Assembly (NCBI RefSeq): GCF_019443085.1
Contig: NZ_JAHZIL010000004.1
Span: forward strand, 434,001 to 498,000
From: Marinobacter sp. F4218
GTDB taxonomy: Bacteria; Pseudomonadota; Gammaproteobacteria; Pseudomonadales; Oleiphilaceae
Length of the DNA: 64,000 nt
Direction: 5' to 3'
Shown here piece after piece: positions 34,846 through 43,950 of this stretch. Within the stretch, counting starts at the first letter, position 1, and every line of letters begins with the position of its first letter. The notes beneath the pieces are model-generated. The model saw only the letters and a program-made list of their open reading frames with translations. It was not told where the DNA came from and ran no database searches. Both the position numbers and the translations under genes were made by a program.

Positions 34846-35612
34846 CCGATACCGCCACCTCCGGGGTTAACCAGGTTTTTCAACTGAAAAGCGCCAGCGT
34901 GTCCATGACGGCACTGGAACTTCATTACTTCGACAACGATGATTTTGAAGCAACATTGCGGGACAAGATCAGCCAGGCACCGGGCTTCTTCAAGGACATT
35001 CCGATCATTGTCAGCCTGGACAAATACGAGGGGCTCGACAGCGAGCTGGATTTTTTCAAGATTATCGGCACCTGCCGCCGCCACAACATCCATGTTGTCG
35101 GGGTTCGCGGTGGCAATGATGACCAGCGTCGACTGGCCAGAGGCGCGGCACTGGCGTTACTGCCCGGCAACAGTCAGCGCGACCGCGCCCACGAGCAGAC
35201 TCGTGAACCGGAGTCGACAGCCACCGGAGAGACGCCGGAAGCCACCGAACCCGCGGCTACCAACACCACGGAACCCAGCCCTGCCCGGGTGATCAATCAG
35301 CCGGTTCGATCAGGCCAGCAAGTGTACGCCCCTGACGGGGACCTCATCATACTGGCACCGGTTCAGGCCGGCGCCGAAGTACTCGCTGCCGGCAACATTC
35401 ATGTGTACGGCCCCTTGCGGGGTCGAGCCCTGGCGGGCATTCACGGGGCCGAATCGGCCCGGGTTTTCTGCCAATCTCTTGAGGCGGAGCTTGTGTCCAT
35501 CGCCGGACACTATAAAATCTCCGAAGATCTTCAGGACAATGGCTGGAAAAGCGCTGTACAGATCCAGCTCAGGGACGACCTGCTGGTGGTAACGCCACTG
35601 GACAAGGCCTGA
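34842..35612 (+). CDS. minC: Septum site-determining protein MinC
   Basis: MinC inhibits FtsZ polymerisation at the cell poles when bound to MinD. It has 256 residues: an N-terminal FtsZ-binding domain (about 10-105, VFQLKSASVSMTALELHYF). A Thr/Glu/Pro-rich linker (about 115-150) and a C-terminal beta-helix domain (about 155-250, VRSGQQVYAPDGDLIILAPV, GNIHVYGPLRGRALAG) follow. It overlaps the hopJ-like gene by 4 bp and is followed 76 bp later by minD. Confidence 0.95.
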   Translation: MTDTATSGVNQVFQLKSASVSMTALELHYFDNDDFEATLRDKISQAPGFFKDIPIIVSLDKYEGLDSELDFFKIIGTCRRHNIHVVGVRGGNDDQRRLARGAALALLPGNSQRDRAHEQTREPESTATGETPEATEPAATNTTEPSPARVINQPVRSGQQVYAPDGDLIILAPVQAGAEVLAAGNIHVYGPLRGRALAGIHGAESARVFCQSLEAELVSIAGHYKISEDLQDNGWKSAVQIQLRDDLLVVTPLDKA

Positions 35613-35688
35613 TATCAAGAGGACAACAACAACTTGACCGGATAATTCGGCAGACACGACGAATCCACCGCGAAACAGGAATCTAACC

Positions 35689-36501
35689 TTGGCTAGAATC
35701 ATTGTCGTTACTTCAGGAAAGGGCGGCGTTGGTAAGACCACCACCAGCGCCTCAATCAGCACCGGCCTTGCTAAACGCGGCCACAAAACCGTCGTCATCG
35801 ATTTTGACGTGGGACTGCGCAATCTTGACCTGATCATGAATTGCGAACGACGGGTCGTGTACGACTTCGTCAACGTTATTCAGGGTGAAGCCAGCCTGAA
35901 CCAGGCGCTGATCCGCGACAAGCGCGTCGATACCCTTTACATCCTGCCAGCCTCCCAGACCCGCGAGAAGGAAGCGCTGACCAAGGATGGCGTCGAGAAG
36001 GTCATCAACGAGCTGTCAGAAACCTTCGATTACATCGTCTGCGATTCACCGGCCGGGATCGAGCATGGGGCCCTGATGGCCCTGTACTACGCCGATGAAG
36101 CAGTTGTGGTCACAAACCCTGAGGTCTCCTCGGTTCGGGATTCCGACCGCATTCTGGGTATTCTGCAAAGCAAATCCCGCCGGGCAGAGATGGGGCAGGA
36201 TCCTGTCAAGGAACACTTGCTGCTCACCCGCTACAACCCGGACCGGGTCGAGAAAGGCGAAATGCTGTCGGTGGGTGACGTCGAGGAAATCCTTGCGATC
36301 CCCCTGCTGGGCCTGATTCCGGAAAGCCAGGTGGTGCTGAACGCCTCCAACCAGGGTCTCCCCGTGATTCTCGAGGAAGAGAGCGACGCCGGCCAGGCCT
36401 ACGAAGACGCCGTGGCCCGCCTTCTGGGCGAAGACCGGGAACACCGGTTCATGACTGCCCAGAAGAAGGGTTTTTTCTCACGGATGTTCAAGGGAGGCTA
36501 A
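35689..36501 (+). CDS. minD: Septum site-determining ATPase MinD
   Basis: MinD is the membrane-cycling ATPase that recruits MinC and is released by MinE. It has 270 residues. The deviant Walker A GKGGVGKT is at 10-17, DFDVGLRNLDLI near 41, Walker B VCDSPAGIE near 118, and a C-terminal amphipathic membrane helix (KKGFFSRMFKGG). It starts with TTG at 35689, giving MARIIVV as in E. coli. The 76-bp gap from minC is the only break in minCDE and might carry a secondary promoter. Confidence 0.97.
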   Translation: MARIIVVTSGKGGVGKTTTSASISTGLAKRGHKTVVIDFDVGLRNLDLIMNCERRVVYDFVNVIQGEASLNQALIRDKRVDTLYILPASQTREKEALTKDGVEKVINELSETFDYIVCDSPAGIEHGALMALYYADEAVVVTNPEVSSVRDSDRILGILQSKSRRAEMGQDPVKEHLLLTRYNPDRVEKGEMLSVGDVEEILAIPLLGLIPESQVVLNASNQGLPVILEEESDAGQAYEDAVARLLGEDREHRFMTAQKKGFFSRMFKGG

Positions 36502-36504
36502 CGG

Positions 36505-36756
36505 ATGAGTTTCCTCGATTACTTCAAGGGTAAGAAAACCAACACCGCGCACGTGGCCAAAGAGCGATTGCAGATCATCGTTGCCCACGAACGCGGCCAG
36601 CGAGACCTACCGGATTACCTGCCCAAACTGCAGCAGGAGCTGTTGGCGGTGATCCGAAAATACGTCCAGATCAGCGACGACATGGTACAGGTCGAGGTGG
36701 ATCGCAACGAAAGCTGCTCCGTTCTCGAACTGAACGTGACCCTGCCCGAACGATGA
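36505..36756 (+). CDS. minE: Cell division topological specificity factor MinE
   Basis: MinE stimulates MinD ATPase and restricts the MinCD inhibitor to the poles. It has 83 residues: the N-terminal MinD-interacting and membrane-sensing part ([20 protein letters not shown]) and the topological-specificity domain ([18 protein letters not shown]). It begins 3 bp after the minD stop. The intrinsic terminator for the operon lies 61 bp further, inside the end of the convergent DUF2804 coding sequence. Confidence 0.96.
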   Translation: MSFLDYFKGKKTNTAHVAKERLQIIVAHERGQRDLPDYLPKLQQELLAVIRKYVQISDDMVQVEVDRNESCSVLELNVTLPER

Positions 36757-36788
36757 TCGATCCCGCCGGAGCCCCGGCATAGCGGGGG

Positions 36789-37802
36789 CTACCAGCGGGC
36801 GAAATGATCTTCCATTAATCCCCGTAGGCCGTCTACGGGGATTTTTGTTCCCGCCTCATCAACAACATGACCTGTGAAAGTGCCAATGAACTGGCGGAAG
36901 TTGGACGCCAGTACCAAAGCATTCAGCTTTTCCTTGCGCACCCCTGCCGGCACGAACTTGAGATCCACCCGGCCATCGTCCGTACTCACCCCCCAGTCAC
37001 TGCCCGGCCGATAACGGTCAAACTCGAACCGGGCAGCGCCCAGCTTGATGCACCGACCATCCAGCCACAGGGCGTTTTCGGTCATCCCGGTTTCATTGAC
37101 ACCGGCTGCGAGGTTGAGGCCAAGGGAGCGACCGTCCGCCAGTTTGCCCGCAAGGCACGCCCAGTTCCAGGCGGTCTCCCGACGCATGAAACCACAACTC
37201 CAGTCGATGGAGGCGCGGGTGTCGGCATCACATCGCCAGATGCGATGATCCCAGCGTACCTCCCCTTCCACCGGCAAGCCGGCGGATTTCCGGGTAAACA
37301 CCCAGCCATTGTAGCCGGCCGGACACACCAGCCTGAGCGGGTCGTGGTCCTCCTGGATCTCAAGGTCGACCCGGATACCCCCCGGGGCAATGACCGTGAT
37401 GTTGCGACCACCCGGTGCGGCAACGATCCGGAGCGCAACCTCGCCCTTGATGAACGTTGCCATGCCATGCTCGGGATTCGGTTCGATCCGTGCGCCACGG
37501 CCGAAGGGCTGGAGAAAGGACTTTTCATACAGGGTGCCGGTTTCAAAGTCGTACAGGTAGAAGAACCCGTTCGCCACCAGCTTCAGATCCACCAGAGCCA
37601 TTCCGAAGACCCAGCCGGGGCCCATGGCGCTGACAAACTGGAACTGGTTGAAGCGCCACTGGCGGGCAAGGCGGGAGCGCGGCCGGTCCATGACCGTCCG
37701 CAGATCATAATCGAGGTAATTGATCTCATCCACCGGACCGTCGAGGATGCCGGCAGTGATTTTCCCGTTTTCATCAATCAGCTTTCGTGTGCTCATGGTC
37801 AT
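36789..37802 (-). CDS. DUF2804 domain-containing protein
   Basis: I recognise the DUF2804 family, function unknown. It is predicted to be cytoplasmic and beta-rich. The start at the ATG at 37800-37802 gives 337 residues; GTG at 37856 and ATG at 37796 are alternatives and the choice is uncertain. Blocks seen: LDGPVDEINYLDYDLRTVMD, RQWRFNQFQFVSAMGPGWVF, NPEHGMATFIKGEVALRIVA, RRETAWNWACLAGKLADGRS, NETGMTENALW. Repeated tryptophan-rich strands suggest a lipid- or small-molecule-binding barrel, as in the related AttH/DUF2804 folds, but this is conjecture. Its 3' end overlaps the minCDE terminator. It is divergent from the START-domain gene. Confidence 0.78.
   Translation of the reverse strand: MTMSTRKLIDENGKITAGILDGPVDEINYLDYDLRTVMDRPRSRLARQWRFNQFQFVSAMGPGWVFGMALVDLKLVANGFFYLYDFETGTLYEKSFLQPFGRGARIEPNPEHGMATFIKGEVALRIVAAPGGRNITVIAPGGIRVDLEIQEDHDPLRLVCPAGYNGWVFTRKSAGLPVEGEVRWDHRIWRCDADTRASIDWSCGFMRRETAWNWACLAGKLADGRSLGLNLAAGVNETGMTENALWLDGRCIKLGAARFEFDRYRPGSDWGVSTDDGRVDLKFVPAGVRKEKLNALVLASNFRQFIGTFTGHVVDEAGTKIPVDGLRGLMEDHFARW
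36817..36846 (+). terminator. Rho-independent terminator of minCDE, inside a convergent gene
   Basis: The stem AATCCCCGTAG (36817-36827) / CTACGGGGATT (36833-36843) has a 5-nt loop and the T-rich tail TTTTTG. It terminates plus-strand transcription after minE. The same bases encode about ten residues near the C terminus of the minus-strand DUF2804 protein. Confidence 0.87.
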
Positions 37803-37933
37803 CGTCACTTCGGGCCATTTGACGGGAGCAGCGGTCCAGGGAGTTACCTGGTTCACAATCCCTTGTTTCCGTGGCCTTATCCATTAAAGCGTCATGCTAG
37901 ACTCGGGCCACCATCGTTAAGGAAGTTTACCCT

Positions 37934-38671
37934 ATGAGAAAGACCGGAGCCCACCGATTTACGGGCCTGGCCTCAGCCATCAGCGGCGGCCTCTGTGCCC
38001 TGCTGGTTACCGCCCTCGCAGCAGCCCATGCCCGGGCGGAACTGCCGGCCGAGGATGCGGATGGCTGGAGCCTGCGCAAGGAAGCCGACAGTATTCGCGT
38101 CTACACGATTGACCGGAACGATTCCAGCTTCAAGGCCTTCAAGGCGGAGGCCGTTCTGGACGCGCCCATCGAGAACCTGATGGCCGTGATGATGAACCCG
38201 CAGTCCTGTATCGAGTGGGTCCACAACTGCACCGAGTCCTACGCTTTCGGTAAGGGCAACTTTCATGACCGGTACGCCTATTCGGTCAACGACATGCCCT
38301 GGCCAGTAACCGACCGGGACTACGTTCTGCGCATACGGACCCGAGGCAACCAGGCGTCCGGCGAGATCATCATGGATCTGAATGCCACCCCGAACCAGCG
38401 CGCCGAATTCAACACCCGGGTTCGGGTAGACCGCTCGGACACCCTGTACCGGTTTATCCCGGAAGGTGACAAGACCCGCATGATCTGGTTGCAGCACACC
38501 GATCCCAACGGGGCCCTTCCGGGCTGGCTGGTCAATTCCCTGCTGGTGGACATCCCGGTCCGCTCGCTGCAGGCTCTCGAGCAGGTTGCCGGAAAAGATC
38601 GTTACCAGGGCTTTGAACTGGTCTATGATGAAACCGGACAGCTTGTGGATGTGCGCCGTTCCGGAAACTGA
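37934..38671 (+). CDS. Exported START-domain protein
   Basis: A 245-residue protein with an N-terminal signal peptide (hydrophobic 15-32, likely cut after AHARA near 35). A START/SRPBCC lipid-binding domain (about 40-240) follows, with GWSLRKEADSIRVYTI, FKAEAVLDAPIENLMAVM, ESYAFGKGNFHDRYAYSVND, PWPVTDRDYVLRIRT and WLVNSLLVDIPVRSLQ. START domains bind a hydrophobic ligand in a cavity; location here is probably periplasmic. It has an AAGGAAG ribosome site. It is followed by CBS and phoH genes on the same strand at 69 and 24 bp. Ligand unknown. Confidence 0.85.
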   Translation: MRKTGAHRFTGLASAISGGLCALLVTALAAAHARAELPAEDADGWSLRKEADSIRVYTIDRNDSSFKAFKAEAVLDAPIENLMAVMMNPQSCIEWVHNCTESYAFGKGNFHDRYAYSVNDMPWPVTDRDYVLRIRTRGNQASGEIIMDLNATPNQRAEFNTRVRVDRSDTLYRFIPEGDKTRMIWLQHTDPNGALPGWLVNSLLVDIPVRSLQALEQVAGKDRYQGFELVYDETGQLVDVRRSGN

Positions 38672-38740
38672 AGGGATGACGCACACCCACTGAAAGGCTA
38701 AGCTTGAGCCAAAGGACATTTCAGAGGCAGGCGCTATTCG

Positions 38741-39232
38741 ATGACCGTTCTCGCTTACGAGATCATGACCCCGAGTATCAAGGCAGTACCCCAATCCTGG
38801 ACCATGAACCGTCTGGCACGCTTCCTCACCGACAACGAAATTACCGGCAGCCCGGTTACCGACGAGAACGGTGACATTGTCGGCATCGCCACCCTCAAGG
38901 ACATCACCGAATTCCGGTGGAACGCCAACCGTTCCGATAACGATGCCCGCCTCACGCCCGAGGAAGAGGAAGAAGCCCGTCGCCTGCGGATGGTCATTTT
39001 CGAGGAGATGGGCAAGGTTCCGGTCGAAGTCCGGGACATTATGACCCCCAGCGTTTTATCGGTTGACGAGCAGACGCCCGTGCGCGACATTGCGGATATC
39101 ATGATGCGCGAGCACCTGCACCGGATCTTTGTCACGAGGGACTCAAAAATTACCGGTATCATAACGACTTACGATATGCTGAAGCTGATCTCGGACACGG
39201 AACTTACCCAACGCTGTACCCGTAACGACTGA
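38741..39232 (+). CDS. CBS-domain pair protein
   Basis: A 163-residue stand-alone CBS (Bateman) protein. CBS1 (about 3-60: EIMTPSIKAVPQSWTMNRLA, SPVTDENGDIVGIATLKDI) and CBS2 (about 95-155: RDIMTPSVLSVDEQTPVRDI, RIFVTRDSKITGIITTYDM) are separated by an acidic helical insert with ERRL-like charge (EEEEEARRL). Such pairs usually sense adenine nucleotides. The gene lies 24 bp before phoH, so the two may be cotranscribed. The target protein is unknown. Confidence 0.85.
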   Translation: MTVLAYEIMTPSIKAVPQSWTMNRLARFLTDNEITGSPVTDENGDIVGIATLKDITEFRWNANRSDNDARLTPEEEEEARRLRMVIFEEMGKVPVEVRDIMTPSVLSVDEQTPVRDIADIMMREHLHRIFVTRDSKITGIITTYDMLKLISDTELTQRCTRND

Positions 39233-39256
39233 GCCACCAGAGAGGTAGCGCCACCT

Positions 39257-40642
39257 ATGCCCAGAGCACCGCAAGCTCGCAAAAAGATGTACGTCCTCGA
39301 CACCAACGTCCTGATTCACGATCCCAACGCCCTCCTCAACTTTGAAGAACACGATGTCATCATTCCGATGACCGTCCTCGAAGAACTCGACAGTCTGAAA
39401 TCCGGCAAGCAGGCGGTGGCTGCGGACTGCCGGCAGGCCATACGGAACATCGACAAGCTGCTTGGCGATGCCAGCCCGAAAGAGATAGAGAAAGGCGTTC
39501 CGATCGTACGGGGCAAGAAAGCGGATCCCCTGGGAAAACTGCTCATCCTGATGAGCACCGAGCATGTAGAATCCCACTCCCTGCCGGAACACCTGAACGA
39601 CAACAAGATCATCAACACCCTGGCGGCCCTGCAGAACAAGCACAAGGCCCGGGACATTATCCTGGTGAGCAAAGACATCAACATGCGCCTGAAAGCGCGT
39701 GGCTTTGGTGTTGAAGCCCAAGACTATCATAATGATCAACTGCTCGATGACATCGACCTGTTGCCCAAGGGCTACCGGGAATTCCCCAACTCTTTCTGGG
39801 ACACCATCGAGAAGGTTGAAACCATCCAGCGGGAAGGAATCACCGAGCACATCCTCAGGCGTGAAGGGGATCTGGCGCGGCTCAACATCAACGAGTTCGT
39901 CATTGATCAGCAGGGCTTTGTCGGCAAGGTTTCCGATCTCTCAGACACCCAGATAGTGATCCGGGATCTGCATCAGCACGACCTGATGAATGAAGAGGTG
40001 TGGGGACTGGTGCCAAGGGATGTGTATCAGGCCCTGGCCCTGAACCTGTTGCTGGATCCGGACGTTCACCTGGTGAACCTCACCGGTTCCGCCGGCTCGG
40101 GTAAAACCATCCTTGCCCTGGCCGCCTGCATCGAAATGACAGTCGCCTCCAAGCTTTACAAACGCATCATCGCCACGCGCTCCACCCAGGGACTGGACGA
40201 GGATATCGGTTTCCTGCCCGGCACCGAAGCCGAGAAGATGGAACCCTGGCTGGGCGCCATCGTCGATAACCTTGAGGCCCTGCACGAGGACGATGAGAAC
40301 ATGACCGCCAGTGTGGACTACATCCTCAGCAAGGTTCCGCTGCACTTCAAATCCATGAACTACATCCGTGGTCGCAGCTTCCAGCACAGTCTGATTATCA
40401 TTGACGAGTCCCAGAACCTGACGCCACATCAGATCAAGACCATCATTACCCGGGCCGGCAACGGGTCCAAGGTGATCTGCCTGGGCAACCTGGCACAGAT
40501 CGACACGCCTTACCTGAGCGCCCTGAGTTCGGGCCTGACCTACATGACGGAACGTTTCAAGAGCTTCCGACACGGCGCGCACATACACCTGCAGGGGGTG
40601 CCCCGCTCCGTGCTCGCGGAATTTGCCGAAGCCAATCTCTGA
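39257..40642 (+). CDS. PhoH family protein with N-terminal PIN domain
   Basis: A PIN-PhoH fusion (PhoH2/YlaK type). An N-terminal PIN ribonuclease-like domain (about 10-140) with acidic residues in YVLDTNVLIHDP and TVLEELDSLK precedes a C-terminal PhoH ATPase. Walker A GSAGSGKT is near 277-284, and Walker B LIIIDESQNLTPHQIKTI near 378. It has 461 residues. In related proteins the pair acts as an RNA helicase/RNase. Despite the name, no Pho box is visible upstream. The start has a GAGAGGTAG site, and a bidirectional terminator follows. Confidence 0.93.
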   Translation: MPRAPQARKKMYVLDTNVLIHDPNALLNFEEHDVIIPMTVLEELDSLKSGKQAVAADCRQAIRNIDKLLGDASPKEIEKGVPIVRGKKADPLGKLLILMSTEHVESHSLPEHLNDNKIINTLAALQNKHKARDIILVSKDINMRLKARGFGVEAQDYHNDQLLDDIDLLPKGYREFPNSFWDTIEKVETIQREGITEHILRREGDLARLNINEFVIDQQGFVGKVSDLSDTQIVIRDLHQHDLMNEEVWGLVPRDVYQALALNLLLDPDVHLVNLTGSAGSGKTILALAACIEMTVASKLYKRIIATRSTQGLDEDIGFLPGTEAEKMEPWLGAIVDNLEALHEDDENMTASVDYILSKVPLHFKSMNYIRGRSFQHSLIIIDESQNLTPHQIKTIITRAGNGSKVICLGNLAQIDTPYLSALSSGLTYMTERFKSFRHGAHIHLQGVPRSVLAEFAEANL

Positions 40643-40652
40643 GGCAGAAACG

Positions 40653-40681
40653 AAAAACGGGGCCCAGGCCCCGTTTTTTTT
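40653..40681. terminator. Bidirectional terminator between phoH and dctD-like genes
   Basis: The stem CGGGGC (40658-40663) / GCCCCG (40668-40673) with a 4-nt loop is flanked by five A on one side and eight T on the other. It serves phoH on the plus strand and the convergent dctD-like gene on the minus strand. Confidence 0.92.
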
Positions 40682-40690
40682 GTATCGTTT

Positions 40691-42043
40691 TCAGTCTTTG
40701 AACTCGGCCTTGTCCAGGCCATGTTTTTTCATTTTGTCGTAGAGGGTCTTGCGGGCAATGCCGAGCTGGACCATGGTGTCCTTGATACTGCCATGGCAGG
40801 CATTCAGGGCACTGATGATGGCCGAGCGTTCGAAGCCATCCATCATCTCGGTGAGGGTTTGCCGGCCCGCAACATTGGCGGTGCCATCCCCGGCATTGCC
40901 ATCAAGGGCTGCCGGACCCAGCAATACATAGCGTTCAGCCAGGTTACGCAACTCCCTCACATTACCGGGCCAGGAGTGTTGCATCAGCCGCGCTGCCTGA
41001 CCGGCGTCCAGAGGCACGCTTTCCCGATCATAGCGTGCGGCGGCGATCAGCACGAAGTGGTGGAATAGCAGCGGAATATCTTCTTTGCGCTCCCGCAGTG
41101 GCGGGATATCCACCTTGACCACGTTCAGCCGGTAATAGAGATCCGAGCGGAACTCACCCTGATCGCTGAGCGCCTTCAGGTCGGCCTTCGTGGCGGCGAT
41201 GATGCGGACGTCCACATCCTGCACCTGATTACTGCCCAGTCGCTCGACTTTTTGCTCCTCCAGTACCCGCAGCAGTTTGACCTGCAACGGCATCGGCATG
41301 CTCTCGAGCTCATCCAGGAAAAGGGTACCCTGATGGGCGTGTTCGATCTTTCCAATCCGGCGCTTGTCGGCACCGGTAAAGGCTCCGGCCTCGTGGCCAA
41401 AGAGCTCGCTTTCAATCAGGTTTTCCGGCACCGCACCGCAATTAATGGCCACAAAATTGTGGGCACTCCGGCGGCTGTTCTCATGAATGTAGCGGGCCAA
41501 TGCATCCTTGCCCGCTCCGGTTTCGCCATGGAGCAGGATGTTGGCCGAGATATCCAGAACCGGATCGACCATTGCCATCACCTTCTGCATGGTTGGCGAA
41601 TCCCCCAATATTCGGGGACCGGGCCGCGCCAGATGGCGTAACTGGGCCTTCAGGCGACGATTTTCCAGTGCCAGGTGGCGCTTCTCCAGGGCATGGCGCA
41701 GCAGCTCGATCAGCTCCTCGTGATCAAAGGGCTTCTCGATGAAATCGTAAGCCCCCTGCTGCATGGCGGAAACCGCCGTGCTGATGTCACCCTGCCCCGT
41801 AAGGATGATGACCGGAATGGCCTCGTCCACATCCCGAATCCGGTCCAGCATCTCAAGACCGTCCATCCCCGGCATGTTGTAATCACACAGCACCACACCT
41901 TCGTACTCCGGGGAAATCAGTTCCAGTGCCGAAGGCGCGTCCTCGAAACAGGCGACGGGCAACTCCTCCAGGGCGAAGGTCTGACTGATGGCCTGACGAA
42001 TGTGCGGGTCGTCGTCAACAAAAATTACCGAAGGATCTGTCAT
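40691..42043 (-). CDS. Sigma-54-dependent response regulator, DctD-like
   Basis: An NtrC-class activator that opens sigma-54 promoters when phosphorylated. It has 450 residues: a receiver domain (about 1-120, phospho-aspartate D54 in VLCDYNMPG) and an AAA+ domain (about 145-380). Walker A is GETGAGKD, the sigma-54 contact loop is GAFTGA, and Walker B is [13 protein letters not shown]-terminal Fis-type helix-turn-helix (about 405-445, [20 protein letters not shown]) follows. Its ATG overlaps the upstream kinase stop (ATGA). Neighbouring TRAP genes and a -24/-12 promoter at 47292-47306 point to control of the transporter. The receiver and AAA+ layout matches DctD. Confidence 0.9.
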   Translation of the reverse strand: MTDPSVIFVDDDPHIRQAISQTFALEELPVACFEDAPSALELISPEYEGVVLCDYNMPGMDGLEMLDRIRDVDEAIPVIILTGQGDISTAVSAMQQGAYDFIEKPFDHEELIELLRHALEKRHLALENRRLKAQLRHLARPGPRILGDSPTMQKVMAMVDPVLDISANILLHGETGAGKDALARYIHENSRRSAHNFVAINCGAVPENLIESELFGHEAGAFTGADKRRIGKIEHAHQGTLFLDELESMPMPLQVKLLRVLEEQKVERLGSNQVQDVDVRIIAATKADLKALSDQGEFRSDLYYRLNVVKVDIPPLRERKEDIPLLFHHFVLIAAARYDRESVPLDAGQAARLMQHSWPGNVRELRNLAERYVLLGPAALDGNAGDGTANVAGRQTLTEMMDGFERSAIISALNACHGSIKDTMVQLGIARKTLYDKMKKHGLDKAEFKD

Positions 42044-43854
42044 TCCATGGCCTCCCGTTTTTTCAGGGTTAACACGAATTCCGCGCCCGGCCCGCCGGAC
42101 CGGTTGTGGCCCGTCAATCGACCGCCGAGGGCGTCGACAATCTGCCGGGAAATGGACAGCCCGAGGCCAAGCCCCTGTTTCACCGATTTTGTGGTGAAGA
42201 AAGGCTCGAATATCTGCTCGGTGTTACCCGGCAAGCCAGAGCCATTGTCCCGGACAATGCACTGCCAGCTATCGCCATGATCCCTGATTTGAATGCTGAC
42301 GCGGGGGTCTTCCCGCCCCTCTACGGCCTGCACCGCGTTGGCCATCAGGTTCACCATGACCTGTTCGATACGGATCAGGTCACCGTGACACATGACCGCC
42401 TGGTCCGGACGTTGCCAGTCTATATCAATACCCGTGCTGTTTTTCTGGGCGGTGATGATCTTCAGCGCCGCATCCACCGGCAAGCGCAGATCCACCACCG
42501 ACGGTGGCCCCTCCGATTTCCGGGCAAACACTTTAAATTGCCGGGTCAGCTCCGCCATCTTGTCGCACAGGGTGACGATTTCCTGCAAGTTGGCATCCAC
42601 CATCTCCGCGGCGCCCTTCTCAAGGAACTTGCGACTGTTCCGGGCGTAAGTCTGGATCGCAGTAAGCGGCTGGTTCATTTCATGGTTCAGACCCGCCGAC
42701 ATCTGGCCCAGGACCGCCAGCTTGGCTGCCTGAATCAGTTCCTGCTGGGTTTCCCTCAGCTCCGTCTGGGTGCGTTCCCGCTCCCGGATTTCCTCAAGCA
42801 ACTGCTCGTTGGAACGCTCCAGATCGGCGGTTCGCTCCGCCACGCTGCGCTCCAGCTGCTCCCCCCTGAGTGCCAGCTCCGCTTCCCGACGGTAACGCTC
42901 CCGCAGGTAAAGCCAGGTGAGGAAGCCGCCACAGAAAATGGCAAGACCGCCCAGTACGAACCCAAGCCGGGTCCAGACTACCGGGCGGGTGCTCACCATG
43001 ACCTGAAGGGTCCAGTCCAAGCGAGGCAGAGCGGTGCGAACACTGAGGTAGTCCCCGCCCCGGATCTCTTCCTGGATGCGGATTTTTTCAGACTGTTCGG
43101 AAAGACCCCAGGGCCGGCCAAGCAGCTCAATCTGAATCGGCGCAAGGTCGCGGTCGGGGTAGCGTTGTCGGGCTTCCTCATTCGCCTCCGGGCCGGTTTG
43201 AGGTTCGAAGTCCCGATACAGCCAGTTGGGTTTACTGGCCAGGAAGCTGACCCCTGACGGGTCCAGAACCACCATTTCCGCTTCGCTCAGGGAGGCGGGG
43301 CGGTGCCATTGGGATTCCAGTTCATGGACCAGTACCTTGACCGCAATGACGCCCAGTGTCGCTCCACGCGCATCCCGGATCGGGTGCGAAAAATACAGCC
43401 CCCGCACCCCCGACATCATGCCGAGCGCAAAATAGATTGCCGAATCACCTGAGTTCACCGCCTCAAAGAAATAGGGCCTGAAGGCATAGTTACTGCCCAC
43501 AAAGCTGTCTTTCTGCTGGTAGTTGCTCGATGCGATCGTCAGGCCGGTTATGTCCATCAGGTAAACGTCAGAGCTACCAACGATGGTGGCCATGCGTTGC
43601 ATTTCTTCGTTGGCCTGAAGAATGACCGTTCTGTCGTCCGGGTTTTCAAGCGCTTCGCCCAGCAACGGGTGCTCGGCCATCAGTTCTGGAATAGGCAGAT
43701 AACGATTCAGCTCGTTGGCCACAAGCTGGCGGTAGCGGAAGGATTCCTCGAGGCTTTCCTGTTCAACCTGGCGATAGCCAACCCAGCCGCCCAACGTCCA
43801 GGACGCGACCAGGGTGATGACAAACAGTGCCAAAGCGCCAATCCGGTAGGGCAT
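42040..43854 (-). CDS. Sensor histidine kinase, DctB-like
   Basis: A membrane sensor kinase of 604 residues from the ATG at 43852-43854 (a TTG six codons earlier is less likely). Two membrane helices (about 5-25 and 295-318) enclose a large periplasmic double-PAS/dCache-like domain with SSDVYLMDITGLTIASSN and FRPYFFEAVN, as in DctB. A coiled coil (about 325-375), HisKA with H in GLNHEMNQPLTAIQTYARNS and HATPase (NLMANAVQAVEG, DNGSGLPG, GLGLGLSIS) follow. It is coupled to the regulator gene. It lies 96 bp after the TRAP permease gene, so it probably senses the transported solute. Confidence 0.9.
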   Translation of the reverse strand: MPYRIGALALFVITLVASWTLGGWVGYRQVEQESLEESFRYRQLVANELNRYLPIPELMAEHPLLGEALENPDDRTVILQANEEMQRMATIVGSSDVYLMDITGLTIASSNYQQKDSFVGSNYAFRPYFFEAVNSGDSAIYFALGMMSGVRGLYFSHPIRDARGATLGVIAVKVLVHELESQWHRPASLSEAEMVVLDPSGVSFLASKPNWLYRDFEPQTGPEANEEARQRYPDRDLAPIQIELLGRPWGLSEQSEKIRIQEEIRGGDYLSVRTALPRLDWTLQVMVSTRPVVWTRLGFVLGGLAIFCGGFLTWLYLRERYRREAELALRGEQLERSVAERTADLERSNEQLLEEIRERERTQTELRETQQELIQAAKLAVLGQMSAGLNHEMNQPLTAIQTYARNSRKFLEKGAAEMVDANLQEIVTLCDKMAELTRQFKVFARKSEGPPSVVDLRLPVDAALKIITAQKNSTGIDIDWQRPDQAVMCHGDLIRIEQVMVNLMANAVQAVEGREDPRVSIQIRDHGDSWQCIVRDNGSGLPGNTEQIFEPFFTTKSVKQGLGLGLSISRQIVDALGGRLTGHNRSGGPGAEFVLTLKKREAME

Positions 43855-43950
43855 GGAAACCGGTTCCTGCAAAAGCCGCTAGAGTAGCGCCCGGAACCGG
43901 GCGGGACAACCACAAGGGATGCGATTGCCCCGCCCGACCCAGGCTCGGGG

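Noticed and set aside
43888..43903. Perfect GC-rich palindrome CGCCCGG-AA-CCGGGCG between the TRAP permease and dctB-like genes
   Set aside because: The 2-nt loop is too short for a hairpin terminator and there is no T-run; no regulator can be suggested.
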